This document shows, piece after piece, positions 28,901-37,005 of a stretch of DNA of 64,000 bases (position 1 is the first letter of the stretch; each line of letters begins with the position of its first letter). The DNA lies in assembly GCA_026983775.1 (NCBI GenBank), contig JALSTK010000011.1, positions 1 through 64,000 on the forward strand. Direction: 5' to 3'. The notes below the pieces were generated by a model. It did no database searches, was not told the origin of the DNA, and saw nothing but the letters and a program-made list of their open reading frames with translations. The DNA comes from Calditrichia bacterium. GTDB lineage: Bacteria > Calditrichota > Calditrichia > Calditrichales > Calditrichaceae. The position numbers and the translations under genes were made by a program.

Positions 28901-30534
28901 AAATCGGTGGATTTCTCGGCCATAATACCTACCGCTACTTCCGGGCCGACCTGACGTAGCTGCAGATAACGGGCCAGTTGGTTGGCCCTCTTGTTCAGTG
29001 TGTCATAAGTGAGTGTATTATCCAGAAAGACTACAGCCGTAGCCCGGGGCGTTTCTTTCACCTGCTTTTCAAACAAATGATGTATGCACAGGGTATGATC
29101 CCGTTCCCGGTACGTGTCATTCCAGCCCAGAAGAATCTGCCGTTCTTCTTCCGCGGAGAGGAGGGGAATTTCTGCTACCGGTAGATCGGGATCGGAAACA
29201 ATATTTTCAAGAATATTTTGAAAATGTTGCAGCATGCGGTCGACGGTAGATTTATTGAACAGGTCGGTGTTGAATTCAGCGGAGACGCTAATGCCCTGAT
29301 TCCCTTCGGCCAGGGCCAGGGTCAGGTCAAAGGTGGCCGTTCCCATTTCCACCGGAATCATTTGCATGGTAAGATCGCTGTTGATTTTTTGTATATTTAC
29401 CGGTGCATTTTGCAGGATGAACATAACCTGAAAAAGCGGAGGGTAGCTCATATCCCGCTCCGGTTGCAGTTGGTCTACCAGGAATTCAAACGGTATATCC
29501 TGATTTGCATAGGCATTGAGAGTGATATCCCGTTCCCGTTTTAATAATTGCCGGAATGTAGGATTATCGTCAAAACGGGTACGTAAGACCAGCGTATTTA
29601 TAAACAGACCGATCAGGCTCTCAATCTCTTTGCGGGTACGGTTGGCAATAGGGGCTCCGACCGAGACATCAAATTGTCCGGCATAGCGTCCCAGGAGTAC
29701 TTTGAAGGCGGCCAGGAGCGTCATGAAAATCGTTCCGCCTTGCTGATGACTCAGCTGCTGTAAACGGCCGGCTAAGCGTTTCGGCAGGATGAGGGAAGTG
29801 GTGGCGCCGGCATTGGTTTGTACCAGGGGACGGGGCCGGTCGTAGGGTAACTCCAAAACCGGCGGATTGGAACCGATCTGTTTTTTCCAGAATTCGAGTT
29901 GTTTTTGCAGGGTTTCCCCCCGCAAATATTCCGTTTGCCACTCGGCGAAATCGCCATATTGAATCGGTAGTTCCGGTAAAGGGGAGGGCTTTCCTTCGAG
30001 GAAAGCACCATACAGGGTAGTGATTTCACTGATGAGAATACCCATGGACCAGCCGTCGGAAATAATATGATGCATGGTAAGGAGCACAACATGGTCGTTG
30101 GCTGCTGCTTTGAGAATGGAAATACGGGTCAGGGGCCCTTTGGCCAGATCAAACGGCTTTCTGGCTTCTTCGGTAGCCAGGCGGGTAATTTCTTTTTCCT
30201 TCTTTGCATCATCCAGCTTCGTTAAATCGATCAGAGGAATTTCCAGTTTCCATTTTGGAAAAACAACCTGAACCGGTTCTCCATCCTGGGCTTCGAAGAC
30301 CGTGCGTAAAATTTCATGACGATCCACAATTGTTTGAACCGCTTTTCGGAAAACTTCCACATTAAAATTTCCTTTCAGGCGGAAGGCGGAAGGAATATTA
30401 TACCATGGACTACCCGGCTCAAACTGGTCTAAAAACCAGAACCGTTTCTGACCGAATGATGCGGGAAAGAGATATACTTCTTCTGAGATATCCGTTTGAT
30501 CTATTTCAATATCGTTTATAACCGGGTCCTTCAT
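16951..30534 (-). CDS. NRPS-E: four C-A-T modules plus terminal thioesterase
   Basis: Terminal synthetase (about 4527 residues), modules 9-12. Approximate layout: C 20-445, A to 985, T 1030; C 1100, A (TSGSTG ~1710), T 2105; C 2170, A 2775, T 3165; C 3225, A 3835, T 4215; TE 4275-4527. Pocket codes read by GrsA alignment: DVGELASID (close to ornithine DVGEIGSID), DATKIGEVG (close to asparagine DLTKIGEVG), DASTIAAVC (aromatic, close to tyrosine DASTVAAVC) and DAETIAGVA (no match known to me). Condensation domains are of the L-L type; the second has HHIISDNW, with N in place of the motif glycine. The TE nucleophile is S4349 in ASWSLG, where the usual first glycine of GxSxG is serine; H4499 is in GDHIS. 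The start at 30534 (ATG with AAGGA) is preferred to an in-frame TTG at 30555. The N-terminus is acidic. Confidence 0.93.
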   Translation of the reverse strand: MKDPVINDIEIDQTDISEEVYLFPASFGQKRFWFLDQFEPGSPWYNIPSAFRLKGNFNVEVFRKAVQTIVDRHEILRTVFEAQDGEPVQVVFPKWKLEIPLIDLTKLDDAKKEKEITRLATEEARKPFDLAKGPLTRISILKAAANDHVVLLTMHHIISDGWSMGILISEITTLYGAFLEGKPSPLPELPIQYGDFAEWQTEYLRGETLQKQLEFWKKQIGSNPPVLELPYDRPRPLVQTNAGATTSLILPKRLAGRLQQLSHQQGGTIFMTLLAAFKVLLGRYAGQFDVSVGAPIANRTRKEIESLIGLFINTLVLRTRFDDNPTFRQLLKRERDITLNAYANQDIPFEFLVDQLQPERDMSYPPLFQVMFILQNAPVNIQKINSDLTMQMIPVEMGTATFDLTLALAEGNQGISVSAEFNTDLFNKSTVDRMLQHFQNILENIVSDPDLPVAEIPLLSAEEERQILLGWNDTYRERDHTLCIHHLFEKQVKETPRATAVVFLDNTLTYDTLNKRANQLARYLQLRQVGPEVAVGIMAEKSTDLLVAVLGVLKAGGAYLPLDPGYPEERLHYMLDDAHVSILITQQDLPFDRSTFSGEVILLDRDWPKIAAQDDSHVTSSVSPENLCYLIYTSGSTGKSKGTMVRHGGLVNIYLAWEESYELRSRARNHLQMASFSFDVFAGDWTRALCSGGKLVMVPRDMLLEAEQLYHYMVREEVNIAEFVPAVLRNLTQYIEENGKTLDFFRNLIAGSDIWYVGEYKAFKNLTGSDTRLINSFGLTEATIDSCWFESAELNMPSDRLVPIGKPFSNITLYILDEFLQPVPPGVRGELFVGGQSLARGYLNRTDLTAERFIPNPFSNIAGERMYRTGDLARYLPDGNIEFLGRADTQVKLRGFRIELGEIETALSEHSAIGEAVVMLREDKPGDKRLIAYYVPAPRKTVSGGELKSFLSERLPDYMVPSAFIPMESIPLTPNGKVDRRALPKPDQDVLMKELEAEYVEPRTPTERVVASVFAKILNVEKIGATHNFFDLGGHSLLATQLVSRLKDTFKVEIPLRTVFENPAVAGIAHAIDLALASNQTLQAPPIRPVSRNRVMPLSFAQQRLWFLDRLEPNSPFYNIPENYRIRGALKPDILQSSINEIIRRHEILRTTFHTVEGQPELKIEEQFEYTIPLTDLTHLPMARREEEALRIVKEHALQPIPLDRLPLFHLELIRLTPNEHIVSLVMHHIISDNWSTNVLMREISIIYDAFSRGDASPLPPLPVQYADYAFWQRNWLKDEVLEEQLQFWKKTLTDSPPVIQLPTDHPRPAVQTYNGAYKTIRLSPRVSKAIRTFTAEEGATLFMTLLAAFATLLYRYSGQDDINIGSPIANRTHPEIEGLIGFFVNTLVLRTRLDGNPTFRELVHRVRENALQAYAHQDLPFEQIVDAVQPERNMSHSPLFQVMFALQSGQASEPTSLGRSELSLTPIEAHSATAKFDLTLFMLEEGDHLSGALEYNTDLFEEQTIQRLLDHFEQLLLSVTKNPDLPVAHIPLLLAKEQQQLLVEWNGPKTEGRFTESIIKIFEQQALRNPQAVAVQFGSRQLSYEQLNQNANRLARYLLQQGIQTESRIGICIRRSPEMIIAMLGILKAGAAYVPIDPSYPEERIRYIISDSGLGLILTEESLADRLSPYPCSLFFLDGNNSHLNEWPQENPQVAIPGRQLAYMIYTSGSTGRPKGTLITHEGLLNYLNWTDQAYPLQEGSGSLVHSTIAFDATVTAVFTPLLHGKTIILTPDEDDLEALANALQTYRDFSIVKITPAHLDLLAAQIKPQEAQGLTHAFIIGGENLTADQIRFWQKNAPDTLLFNEYGPTETVVGCVVFEAHQWKGKGSVPIGRAIPNTSVYVLDPFLQPVPVGVYGELYISGTGVARGYLNRPDLTAERFLPDPFSTLPGRRMYKTGDLVRYLHDGQMEFIGRMDTQIKIRGYRIELGEIEALLLEYPAVADAVVIVREDHPGEQRITAYLVENKEQPLSIADLKNFLKQHLPEYMIPSAYVPLETLPLTNHGKIDRKALPKPDISSIKPEAEYTAPAGEAEKQMAAIWSELLHVEPIGIHDNFFEIGGHSLLATRLMSLIYDQFNVELPLRTLFESPTIATLLLQIEKAQQQGATRSLPPLVPIPRDKDLPLSFAQQRLWFLDQLMPNSAFYNIPAAVRLHGPLNIPVLKQAINEIVRRHEVLRTIFKAVNGLPRQVVRPDLEIELPFTDLSSLQSDEKEAEIRRLASLEARRPFRLDQGPLFRVRLLKADEKDHIILFNMHHIISDGWSSHILMQEIAVLYQSFGKGEPSPLPALPVQYADFAAWQRSWLKDEILEQQLNYWKKHLGLNPPPLELPTDFQRPPVQTFNGDVIQGRFDRELSRALIRLGQQQGATLFMTLLAAFQAFLHRYTHQNEIIVGSPIAGRTRSETEKLIGFFVNTLVLKAEFDDDPGFSTLLGRVKNFTLGAYAHQDIPFEQLVDELQPERDPSHSPLFQVMFVLQNQQSARAATDLTTADLRMEALTADSGTAKFDLSLMILDDAEGFWAEFEYNTDLFRRETIEAMLLYFRQFLQSVVENPEKPVSRQKLIDPTEQPEWLSLLDFRQAPLNEPAVIHRWFEQQVRHSPQATAVVYHDQKLTFDELNRLANRLAHQLIAEGVRPETIVGISLHPSLEMVVALLAVLKAGGVYLPIDPAYPEERIRYMIGDSGIRLLLTQQSLSAGFKKNGLRVIVIDRQLQNDLPDTNPGVAVMPEHLAYMIYTSGSTGQPKGTMLQHQGLCNLTRFQIKDFQLSAQSRVLQFASFSFDASVSEIFTTLISGATLVLADRRTLLPGPDLVRLLKKQRITTITLPPSVSALLMQETFPDLQTLISAGEACPPDVANHWQEKQRFINAYGPTENTVCASSLVVPDRIRSARVPIGRAIDNVRLYILDEAGNLLPSGIPGELYIAGMSLARGYFNRPALTAEKFIPDPFATNPGSRMYGSGDLARYLSDGNIEFLGRIDQQVKVRGFRIELGEIENTLLSHPAVYQTTVMLREDIPGSPSLVAYYVGRQDSAIEKEELQNYLKQRLPGYMIPAALIQLTEIPLTPNGKIDYRALPGPDYEAIRTDEVFIKPRSAEEELLAGLFAEILKVGRISVTRSFFSLGGHSLLATQLVSRIRDVFDVELPLMKVFEAPTVAQLITAIEEERLKNKKHRLPPLKSIDRSNDLPLSFAQQRLWFLDQLTPDNATYNIPTALKFIGKFNWEAFGQSLNYLIDRHETLRTVFIHKNGTPLQLIKPEWPMVPEIIDLTSLPSEQRNNEARRLASEDAMEPFDLEIGPLLRTKILKLAEDEHVILFNMHHIISDGWSVSILIREFTLLYESFGKGQSPALPRLPIQYADFAYWQRQWLNGEILQEQIDFWKETIGVNPEPLQLPTDFQRPPVQTFNGSSISKTYPLPMLERLTEISREHGVTLFMTILAAFQTLLYRYSGQETILVGSPIANRTRSELENLIGFFVNNLVLKADFSRAPDFVTLLKQVRDHTLQAYAHQDLPFENLVEILQPERNMSHAPIFQVMFVMQNTPMESMSLSDVRLKPVEAEQKIAKYDLSLIVMETPRGLFTEFEYNTDLFHRETIERLHDHFYKLLEILTKQPNKKLSQISFLGKEEQTLLLNKWNDTQTEFPDGHCIHQLFEKQVPKFPDKIAVVFGKQSLTFRQLNETANRVARYLKQADIGPETVVGISLNRSLNMIVGILAVLKAGGAYLPIDPDYPPERIRYMIEDSGIPLLLTEQAVKEGLPSDGFRILCMEDILNRSRSFEGTNLPLQCESRNLAYIIYTSGSTGKPKGTLLTHRGLCNLTLSLGKRYRVTPQSRSLQFASFGFDASVEEIFTSLLNGATLFLVKKDILLSGTGLVEFLKTQKITNVTLPPSVLSIIRSTDFPHLQNVISAGEACPIEVANDWARKRHFVNGYGPTENTVATTSYEVQQKITGSTVPIGRPLENVQIYILDPWMNPQPIGVAGELYVSGVQLARGYLNRPDLTADRFVANPFASEPGQRMYRTGDLARYLADGNVEFLGRVDQQVKIRGFRIELGEIETVLSGQTDILDAVVKPVTAPSGDTRLAAYLIPETGKSIDTDHLKDTLKSRLPEYMIPEAFTFLDSFPLTPNGKVNYRALPDPVFSATGEQKESVKPQTVLEVRLADIWKEVLGRQQIGTTDNFFDLGGHSLLAMKLLTAIEQQMGHDINLVNFFQDPTIAHMARIIEEDAQFESGAMLIRLRKGSDRQPLFFVHPSGGSVHHYSELSKLLRTDRAVYGIQAQGLDGKMELHKSIEDMAGAYIRTIREKQAHGPYLLASWSLGVIIVHEMARQLLHLGERVDLLMQFDQGPFVHHEKPKDTAEMLTTMFKRYFKVDTEYLRTLAEDDQYRYVIKKAKKYKAIPRFVRLADFKRYIVVNETQIQAWLNYKAKPYAGKIVLFKSEENAGAPQTDLGWSKLVSGVQIIETPGDHISMLLQPNVSTLAEKISILLENIKGSSD

Positions 30535-30540
30535 GAAAAT

Positions 30541-30546
30541 TTCCTT
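30541..30546 (-). promoter_or_regulatory. Ribosome binding site deciding the NRPS-E start
   Basis: AAGGAA on the minus strand lies six bases before the ATG at 30534. The alternative upstream TTG at 30555 has no comparable site, so the shorter protein is favoured. Confidence 0.6.
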
Positions 30547-30576
30547 CGTAAACAAAGCGTGGGACTGAAAAAAGTA

Positions 30577-33500
30577 TTACAACTCCGATCTCCGTCGGCG
30601 ACGGCTCGAGCGGTCTACCCGTTTAATCTCCGTTGCAGCCGATTCTTTTGAAGCCGGTGAACCGGAGGGAATAGCAAGGATGGATTCGGCAATTCCGGCT
30701 ACCGTTGGTTTCTCAAAAAGCGTCTTTAACGGCAATTCTATATTAAATGCTTCCTTAACACGGGACATGAATTGGGTTGCCAGCAGGGAATGGCCCCCCA
30801 GTTCAAAGAAATTATCATTCACTCCTACTTTTTCTACGGCAAGTAATTCCTTGACAATAGCAACCAAAGTCTCTTCGGTTGCATTACGGGGGGCGATGAA
30901 TTCCACCTGGAGTCCATCGCGGGAAAATTCCGGTGCAGGCAAAGCATTACGATCGATTTTTCCGTTCGGGGTGAGGGGAAACTCGTCCAGAACCATGATG
31001 ACGGAAGGCGTCATGTAATCCGGCAACTGTCGACGAATAAAAGTTTTAACCTCAGCCACATCCACGGTGACGTTCTGGTCTACAGTTATGTAAGCCACAA
31101 TGCGTTTATTCTTTTTCCGGTCTTCGTGGACAAGTACCCGTTGGTCCAGTATTCCGGGATATTTGCTCAGTACCGATTCGATCTCACCTAATTCGACCCG
31201 GAAGCCCCGGATTTTGATCTGCTGATCAATTCGGCCTAAAAATTCGATATTGCCGTCCGGCAGCCAGCGTACCAGATCTCCGGTTCGATAGAGACGCTGT
31301 CCTTTCTCTTTGGCGAAGGGGTTGGGAATAAATTTTACAGCCGTTAATTCCGGTTGCTGATGGTAGCCGCGGGCCAATCCGACACCGGACACACAAAGCT
31401 CTCCCGGAACGCCAATCGGTGTAGCTTTCATATATTGATCTAAAACATATAGTTTAAAATTCGGATTAGGTTTACCAATGGGAGGGCCTGCCGGATACGA
31501 GCCTTTACATTCATGTATAGAAGCACAAACCGTAGTTTCCGTGGGGCCGTAAGCATTGAAAAACCGTCGACCTTCGGACCATTCGGCTACCAGTTCACCG
31601 GAGACCGCTTCGCCTGCGGTGATGATTGTTTTCAGCGCGGGAAGGTCTTCTCCGGGGAGTACGGCCAGCACGGATGGCGGCAGAGTGACCGTAGTAATTT
31701 TCAATTCGGAAATAAATTTTACCAATTCCTGACCCGAAGCAATGGTTTCTGCAGAACTTAAAACGAGAGTGGAGCCGGAAAGCATGGCCATCAGGAACTC
31801 CCAGGTGGCAGCATCGAAACTGAGGGAAGCAAATTGCAAAATTCTGCTGCCGGGTCCTACTTTAAAAGCATTCTGTTGTAAAGCAGCGAGATTGCAGGCC
31901 CCACGGTGGTGCAATAAAGTTCCTTTGGGTTTTCCTGTAGAGCCGGATGTGTAGATAATATAAGCCAGATTTTCGGGTTGCAGGTTAATGTCCGGATTTG
32001 TTGCTACAAAATTGGAAATTTCGGGCCAGAGCTCATCCAATACTAAAATTCGTATATCGGTTTTGCTGAAGATCGGTTCCAAGGTTTTTTCCGAAAGCAA
32101 GAGAGACAGACCCGAATCCCGGATCATATATTCGATGCGCTGCTTGGGATAGGTGGGATCAATTGGTACATAGGCGGCTCCCGCTTTTAAAACCGCCATC
32201 ATACTGATGGCCATATTCAGGGAGCGGTTCATGCTAATCCCAACCGCATCTTCCGCTTTGACGCCGTTCTTCACTAAATAATGAGCCAGTTGATTTGCTT
32301 TTGCATTCATCTCCCGGTAAGAAAGGGATTGTGTCTCCCCTTCGGCTTCGGCCTGAAAAATAAGAGCGATTTCATCGCCATGCTTTTGGGCAATTTGCTC
32401 GAACCAGCGGTGTACACAACGATCCGAGGGAAACGGGCTTTCCGTGCGATTCCATTCATCGAACAGTTTTTGTTTATCCGCCTCATCGAGTAGTTCGATT
32501 TCGGCAATAGTGCGCTCCTGATCCTCACAAACTTGTTGCAATATCATTTTAAAATGACGGATCATGCGAAGAATGGTCGAGCGGTCATAAATATCCGTAT
32601 TATATTCGAACGAACCGACCAGACTCGTGCCGCTTTCATTCATAGTCAATGTCAGGTCATATTTTGCGGTGTTATTGGCCCCTGTAACCGGCCGCATGGT
32701 AAGATCGGGGAGTTGTATACCGGCGGACAGAGGTGCATTTTGCCAGGCAAAAGCTACCTGGAACAGGGGCGAATGACTCATATCCCGTTCAGGTTGCAAC
32801 TCTTCCACAAGTTTTTCAAAGGGCATATCCTGGTGGGCATAGGCTCCAAGCGCCGTTTCCCTGACTTGCGACAGCAGCTCTGTGAACTCGGGGTTGCCGG
32901 AAAAATCAGCTTTTAAAACAAGTGTATTAACGAAAAAACCGATCAGTTTTTCCAGTTTGGAGTTGGTACGGTTGGCAATGGGCGATCCGACCAAAATCGT
33001 TTCCTGTCCACTGTAGCGATGCAGCAGAGTTTGGAAAGCAGCCAACAAGATCATGAACAGGGTAACGCCCTGCTCTTTGCTTATCCGTTGTAAAGCCCGA
33101 GAAAAGTACTCATCCAATTGAAAATTTTCCGTTGTTCCATTAAAGGTTTGTACGGGAGGCCGGGGACGATCCGTGGGCAAAGCAAGCATAGAAGGTGCAC
33201 CGGCTAATTGTTTTTTCCAGTAATCGATATGCTTTTGTAGCACTTCACCTTGCAACCAATGTTGCTGCCAATATGCGAAATCGGCGTATTGTATATCCAG
33301 TTCATCCGCTTGCAGACTCTTTCCCTCGGCCAAGGCCCGGTAAAAGAGAGCGATCTCATTAATCATGACTCCGATAGACCAGCCGTCTGAAATGATATGG
33401 TGCATATTAAAAAGGATCACGTGCTCTTTATCGGTCATTTTGATCAATCTGGCCCGAAACAAGGGGCCTTTGGCCAGGTTAAACGGCAGCAAGGCGTCTT

Positions 33501-36500
33501 TTTTAACCTGGCGCATCAGTTCATGCTCCCGATCTTCTTCAGCGAGCGGAGAAAAGTCGATTTGCTCCAAATGGAAATCGAGTTGTTCGTGAATGACCTG
33601 AACCGGTTTGCCGCCCCGGTCATCAAAGGTTGTCCGCAAGGTTTCATGACGCTTGATGAGTTGCCGAATACTCTTTTCAAACAAGGATACATCCAATTGA
33701 CCCAATAGACGCAGAGCAGAAGGAATATTGTAGGCAGGACTATTGGGTTCCAGTTGATCCAGGAACCAAAGACGCTGTTGGGCGAAAGACAGGGGTAGAT
33801 CCTGATTGCGATTCACTCTTTCCATAGGAGGTGCTTCCAGGCCGGTTCGTCCTTTTTTAAGGCGATCGATTTCACGGGCGATGTGGGCAATGGTCGGAGT
33901 CTCGAATAAAGTTTTCAAATCAATATCCACGGCAAAGGCATCCCGGATGCGTGAAATCACCTGAGTGGCCATTAAAGAGTGTCCGCCCAGATCAAAGAAG
34001 TTACTTTCCACCCCAACCCGATCCAGTTTTAATATATCAGCCCAGATTGTAGATAATAGTTCTTCTTCCGGGGTGCGCGGAGCCATATAGCCGTCGGAAA
34101 CTCTGTCGGCCTGATCGGGTGCAGGCAAAGCCTTACGGTTGATCTTTCCATTCGGTAAGAGCGGGAAAGCGTTCAGCACCACAAATGCGGACGGAATCAT
34201 ATAATCCGGAAGATTCTCTTTAAGTTGAGAACGGACAGCGGTAATATCAATTTGCCGGTCGTCATCGGCAATCAGATAGGCAACGATAGATTTTTCACCG
34301 GCCTGTTCTCCTCGAACCAGTACCACTACATCTTTTATGGAATCCAATTGGGCGATCTCTGCCTCAATTTCGCCCAGCTCGATACGAAAGCCTCTGATCT
34401 TGACCTGGAAATCCACCCGGCCGAGGAATTCGATCCGTCCGTCCGGCAGCCAGCGGGCCAGGTCGCCGGTCTTGTACATCCGGGCATCCGGTTGCCCGCT
34501 GAATGGATCCGGAATGAATTTCTCTGCGGTCAAATCGGTACGATTCAGATAACCGCGAGCAACTCCCGGCCCTCCGATATGTATCTCTCCCGGTACGCCT
34601 ACAGGAACCGGATGGATGAATTTATCGAGTATATATATTTTAACATTCCGTATTGGCCTACCGATCGGAACAGAATGAAGCGATTCCGTTTCATCCCCGA
34701 CCAAACCCCAGATGGCACCGATGGTTCCTTCGGTCGGACCATAGCCGTTAATGAAGCGAACCCGATTCTTCCAACGTTCGGCCAAATCCCTGCTGCAGGC
34801 ATCGCCCACGGAAGCGATCGTTTCAAAAGCGGCTATTTTTTCTTCGGGAAGAAGAGAAAGCAGGGAGGGGGGCAGGGTAGCTGCGCTTACCCTTTTTTCG
34901 TTCAGAAAGCTGACTAATTTCTCCGTAGAGAGTAAGGTTTCTTTGGATACCATTTGCAGTGTGGCGCCGTTAAGCAGGGCGGAAAAAATTTCTCCCGTGG
35001 CGGCATCGAAGCTGAAAGAGGCTAATTGTAAAAATGATTTTCCGGGTTTCAGAAGAAAATCCTTACCCATATTAAAGAACAGATTGGCGGCTCCTAAATG
35101 ATTCAGCAGAACACCCTTGGGGCGTCCGGTAGACCCTGAGGTATAAATGACATAGGCCAGATTTTCGGGAACGGTGTGATGGACAGGAACACCGGCAGCT
35201 TGTCCGGCGAGCTCTGATTGTAATTCATCGAGTACGATCTGTTCTAACGCTGTCTGTTTGAATAGACGAGTCAATTTTTTCTGAGTAATTAGCAAACGGA
35301 TCGCTGAATCGGATACCATATAATCGATCCGTTCCTGTGGGTAGTCCGGATCAATTGGAAGATAGGCGGCGCCGGCTTTTAATACGGCCAGAGAGGCGAC
35401 TACGGTCTCTATGGATCGTTCCAGGCAAATGCCGACCAGCATTTCCCGCTCCACCCCCCGGTGACGTAGAAAATTAGCCAATCGGTTGGCCGCTTTGTCC
35501 AGATCACCATAAGTAAGCGACCTGTCTTTAAAAGACACGGCAATAGCCTGGGGATGTTTATCTGCCTGATCTTTAAAAAGTTCGTGTATGGTTTTCTTTG
35601 GGAAATCGGATTGATTACTGTTCCAATCGAAAAGGATGATTTTTTCTTCCTCTTCCGTTAGTAATGAAACGGCCGAGAGGGGATATTCCGACCGGGTTGT
35701 GAACTGGATGAGAATTTGACGCAGATGCTGCTGCATTTTTCGGATCGTCGTTTCACTGAATTTGTCGGTTTCATAGGCAATATCGATTGCGAAGGGAGTA
35801 CCCGGAGATCCTACGATTGTCAGCGGGTAATTGGTACGTTCAAAGGAGCGCACATCCGTTAATTGAAGTACACTTTCTTTTTGCTCAAGCTGCTTACCGG
35901 CCGGATAATTTTCAAAAACCAGTATGCTTTCGAAAAGCGGCCGGGAGTTGGGCACGTCGCTCCATTTATGTATTTCCACTAACGGTGTATATTCATATTG
36001 TCTGGTCTCTGCCTGAGCGAGTTGAAATTCTTTTAGCCATTCAAGAGTCATCCTATTCTCATCGAAAACAGCCCGTACCGGAAGGGTATTAATGAAGAGG
36101 CCCAAAATCTCTTCCACCCCGGGAAGGTCCGGGGGTCTGCCGGAAACGGTAGCTCCGAATACAACGTCATCCTCTCCGCTGTAACGATGTAAAAGCATGG
36201 CCCAGGCAGCTTGAAGCAGCGTATTAAGAGTAATTTGATTTTCTTTTGAAAAGCGGTTTAAAATCTGCGAATCCTCTTCGGAAAAGAAAAAACGGATTTT
36301 GTTATAGCCGTTCTCCCGTTTATTCGGCTGTCGGGATACAGGCAAAGGGGTTGGGGCCATAAAACCCGATAGACGATCGCTCCAGAATTTCCTGGCCTGA
36401 TCCATATCCTGGGCTAGTAACCAGGCTATGTAACTCTTATAAGGTTGGGGCTGGGGTAAAAAGATTTCCTTTCCTTGTGAAAAGGCCGAATAAAAAAGCA

Positions 36501-36975
36501 TAACTTCCTTTAAAATGATCGGCAGTCCCCAGCCGTCTATAAGCAAATGATGATGATTCCAGATCAGACGAAATGTATCTTCAGCCGTTTGAACCAGGAC
36601 GACGCGCATCAGAGGAGCCACCGTGAGTTCCAGCCCGCGTTGCCGTTCCTTTAGAAGTAGTTTTTCAAACTCTTTATTTTGTTGATCCCTGGGATAGTTG
36701 CGCCAATCGATTCGTTCGAAAGGGATTTCGGCTTCCTGATGCACAACCTGTAACGGTTCATCCAGGTCTTCCCAGACAAACGCACTTCTGAGAATGTCAT
36801 GACGATCAACAATGGCCTGCCAGGCTTTTTTGAAAGCCGGGATATCTAAATCTCCGATCAGTTTACAACTTAGTTGTTCGGTGTATGCCGTGGTTTCGGA
36901 ATCATAAATTGTATGGAATAACATACCCTGCTGCATGGGGGAAAGTGGATAGATGTCCTTTATATTCTCTGTCAT
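30577..36975 (-). CDS. NRPS-D: C-A-T-C-A-T (modules 7-8), paralogue of NRPS-B
   Basis: A 2132-residue dimodular synthetase. The first C domain begins IYPLSPMQQGMLFH, the pattern of domains that accept a D-configured donor, and follows an E domain at the end of NRPS-C, as collinearity predicts; its active site is HHLLIDGW. Layout: C 10-440, A (TSGSTG ~615), T ~990 (FDLGGHSL), C 1065-1500, A ~1678, T ~2060. Codes are DAGTAVGIG (unassigned) and DAWTIAAVC (phenylalanine, essentially the canonical code). The C-terminus ends in a strongly basic run (KRVDRSSRRRRRSEL), opposite in charge to the acidic N-terminus of NRPS-E, which starts about 40 bases later. The gene is preceded by a secreted-protein gene and a strong inverted repeat rather than directly by NRPS-C. 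Confidence 0.95.
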   Translation of the reverse strand: MTENIKDIYPLSPMQQGMLFHTIYDSETTAYTEQLSCKLIGDLDIPAFKKAWQAIVDRHDILRSAFVWEDLDEPLQVVHQEAEIPFERIDWRNYPRDQQNKEFEKLLLKERQRGLELTVAPLMRVVLVQTAEDTFRLIWNHHHLLIDGWGLPIILKEVMLFYSAFSQGKEIFLPQPQPYKSYIAWLLAQDMDQARKFWSDRLSGFMAPTPLPVSRQPNKRENGYNKIRFFFSEEDSQILNRFSKENQITLNTLLQAAWAMLLHRYSGEDDVVFGATVSGRPPDLPGVEEILGLFINTLPVRAVFDENRMTLEWLKEFQLAQAETRQYEYTPLVEIHKWSDVPNSRPLFESILVFENYPAGKQLEQKESVLQLTDVRSFERTNYPLTIVGSPGTPFAIDIAYETDKFSETTIRKMQQHLRQILIQFTTRSEYPLSAVSLLTEEEEKIILFDWNSNQSDFPKKTIHELFKDQADKHPQAIAVSFKDRSLTYGDLDKAANRLANFLRHRGVEREMLVGICLERSIETVVASLAVLKAGAAYLPIDPDYPQERIDYMVSDSAIRLLITQKKLTRLFKQTALEQIVLDELQSELAGQAAGVPVHHTVPENLAYVIYTSGSTGRPKGVLLNHLGAANLFFNMGKDFLLKPGKSFLQLASFSFDAATGEIFSALLNGATLQMVSKETLLSTEKLVSFLNEKRVSAATLPPSLLSLLPEEKIAAFETIASVGDACSRDLAERWKNRVRFINGYGPTEGTIGAIWGLVGDETESLHSVPIGRPIRNVKIYILDKFIHPVPVGVPGEIHIGGPGVARGYLNRTDLTAEKFIPDPFSGQPDARMYKTGDLARWLPDGRIEFLGRVDFQVKIRGFRIELGEIEAEIAQLDSIKDVVVLVRGEQAGEKSIVAYLIADDDRQIDITAVRSQLKENLPDYMIPSAFVVLNAFPLLPNGKINRKALPAPDQADRVSDGYMAPRTPEEELLSTIWADILKLDRVGVESNFFDLGGHSLMATQVISRIRDAFAVDIDLKTLFETPTIAHIAREIDRLKKGRTGLEAPPMERVNRNQDLPLSFAQQRLWFLDQLEPNSPAYNIPSALRLLGQLDVSLFEKSIRQLIKRHETLRTTFDDRGGKPVQVIHEQLDFHLEQIDFSPLAEEDREHELMRQVKKDALLPFNLAKGPLFRARLIKMTDKEHVILFNMHHIISDGWSIGVMINEIALFYRALAEGKSLQADELDIQYADFAYWQQHWLQGEVLQKHIDYWKKQLAGAPSMLALPTDRPRPPVQTFNGTTENFQLDEYFSRALQRISKEQGVTLFMILLAAFQTLLHRYSGQETILVGSPIANRTNSKLEKLIGFFVNTLVLKADFSGNPEFTELLSQVRETALGAYAHQDMPFEKLVEELQPERDMSHSPLFQVAFAWQNAPLSAGIQLPDLTMRPVTGANNTAKYDLTLTMNESGTSLVGSFEYNTDIYDRSTILRMIRHFKMILQQVCEDQERTIAEIELLDEADKQKLFDEWNRTESPFPSDRCVHRWFEQIAQKHGDEIALIFQAEAEGETQSLSYREMNAKANQLAHYLVKNGVKAEDAVGISMNRSLNMAISMMAVLKAGAAYVPIDPTYPKQRIEYMIRDSGLSLLLSEKTLEPIFSKTDIRILVLDELWPEISNFVATNPDINLQPENLAYIIYTSGSTGKPKGTLLHHRGACNLAALQQNAFKVGPGSRILQFASLSFDAATWEFLMAMLSGSTLVLSSAETIASGQELVKFISELKITTVTLPPSVLAVLPGEDLPALKTIITAGEAVSGELVAEWSEGRRFFNAYGPTETTVCASIHECKGSYPAGPPIGKPNPNFKLYVLDQYMKATPIGVPGELCVSGVGLARGYHQQPELTAVKFIPNPFAKEKGQRLYRTGDLVRWLPDGNIEFLGRIDQQIKIRGFRVELGEIESVLSKYPGILDQRVLVHEDRKKNKRIVAYITVDQNVTVDVAEVKTFIRRQLPDYMTPSVIMVLDEFPLTPNGKIDRNALPAPEFSRDGLQVEFIAPRNATEETLVAIVKELLAVEKVGVNDNFFELGGHSLLATQFMSRVKEAFNIELPLKTLFEKPTVAGIAESILAIPSGSPASKESAATEIKRVDRSSRRRRRSEL

Positions 36976-37005
36976 GTGCCTTTTCGCGCCTTTTTATTTA
37001 CTAAG

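Noticed and set aside
30535-30555. Upstream TTG start for NRPS-E
   Set aside because: AAGGAA inside this stretch is correctly spaced for the ATG at 30534; the TTG has no such site.
34225-34917. A 230-codon plus-strand open frame
   Set aside because: It is antisense to the first A domain of NRPS-D, whose core motifs are complete.
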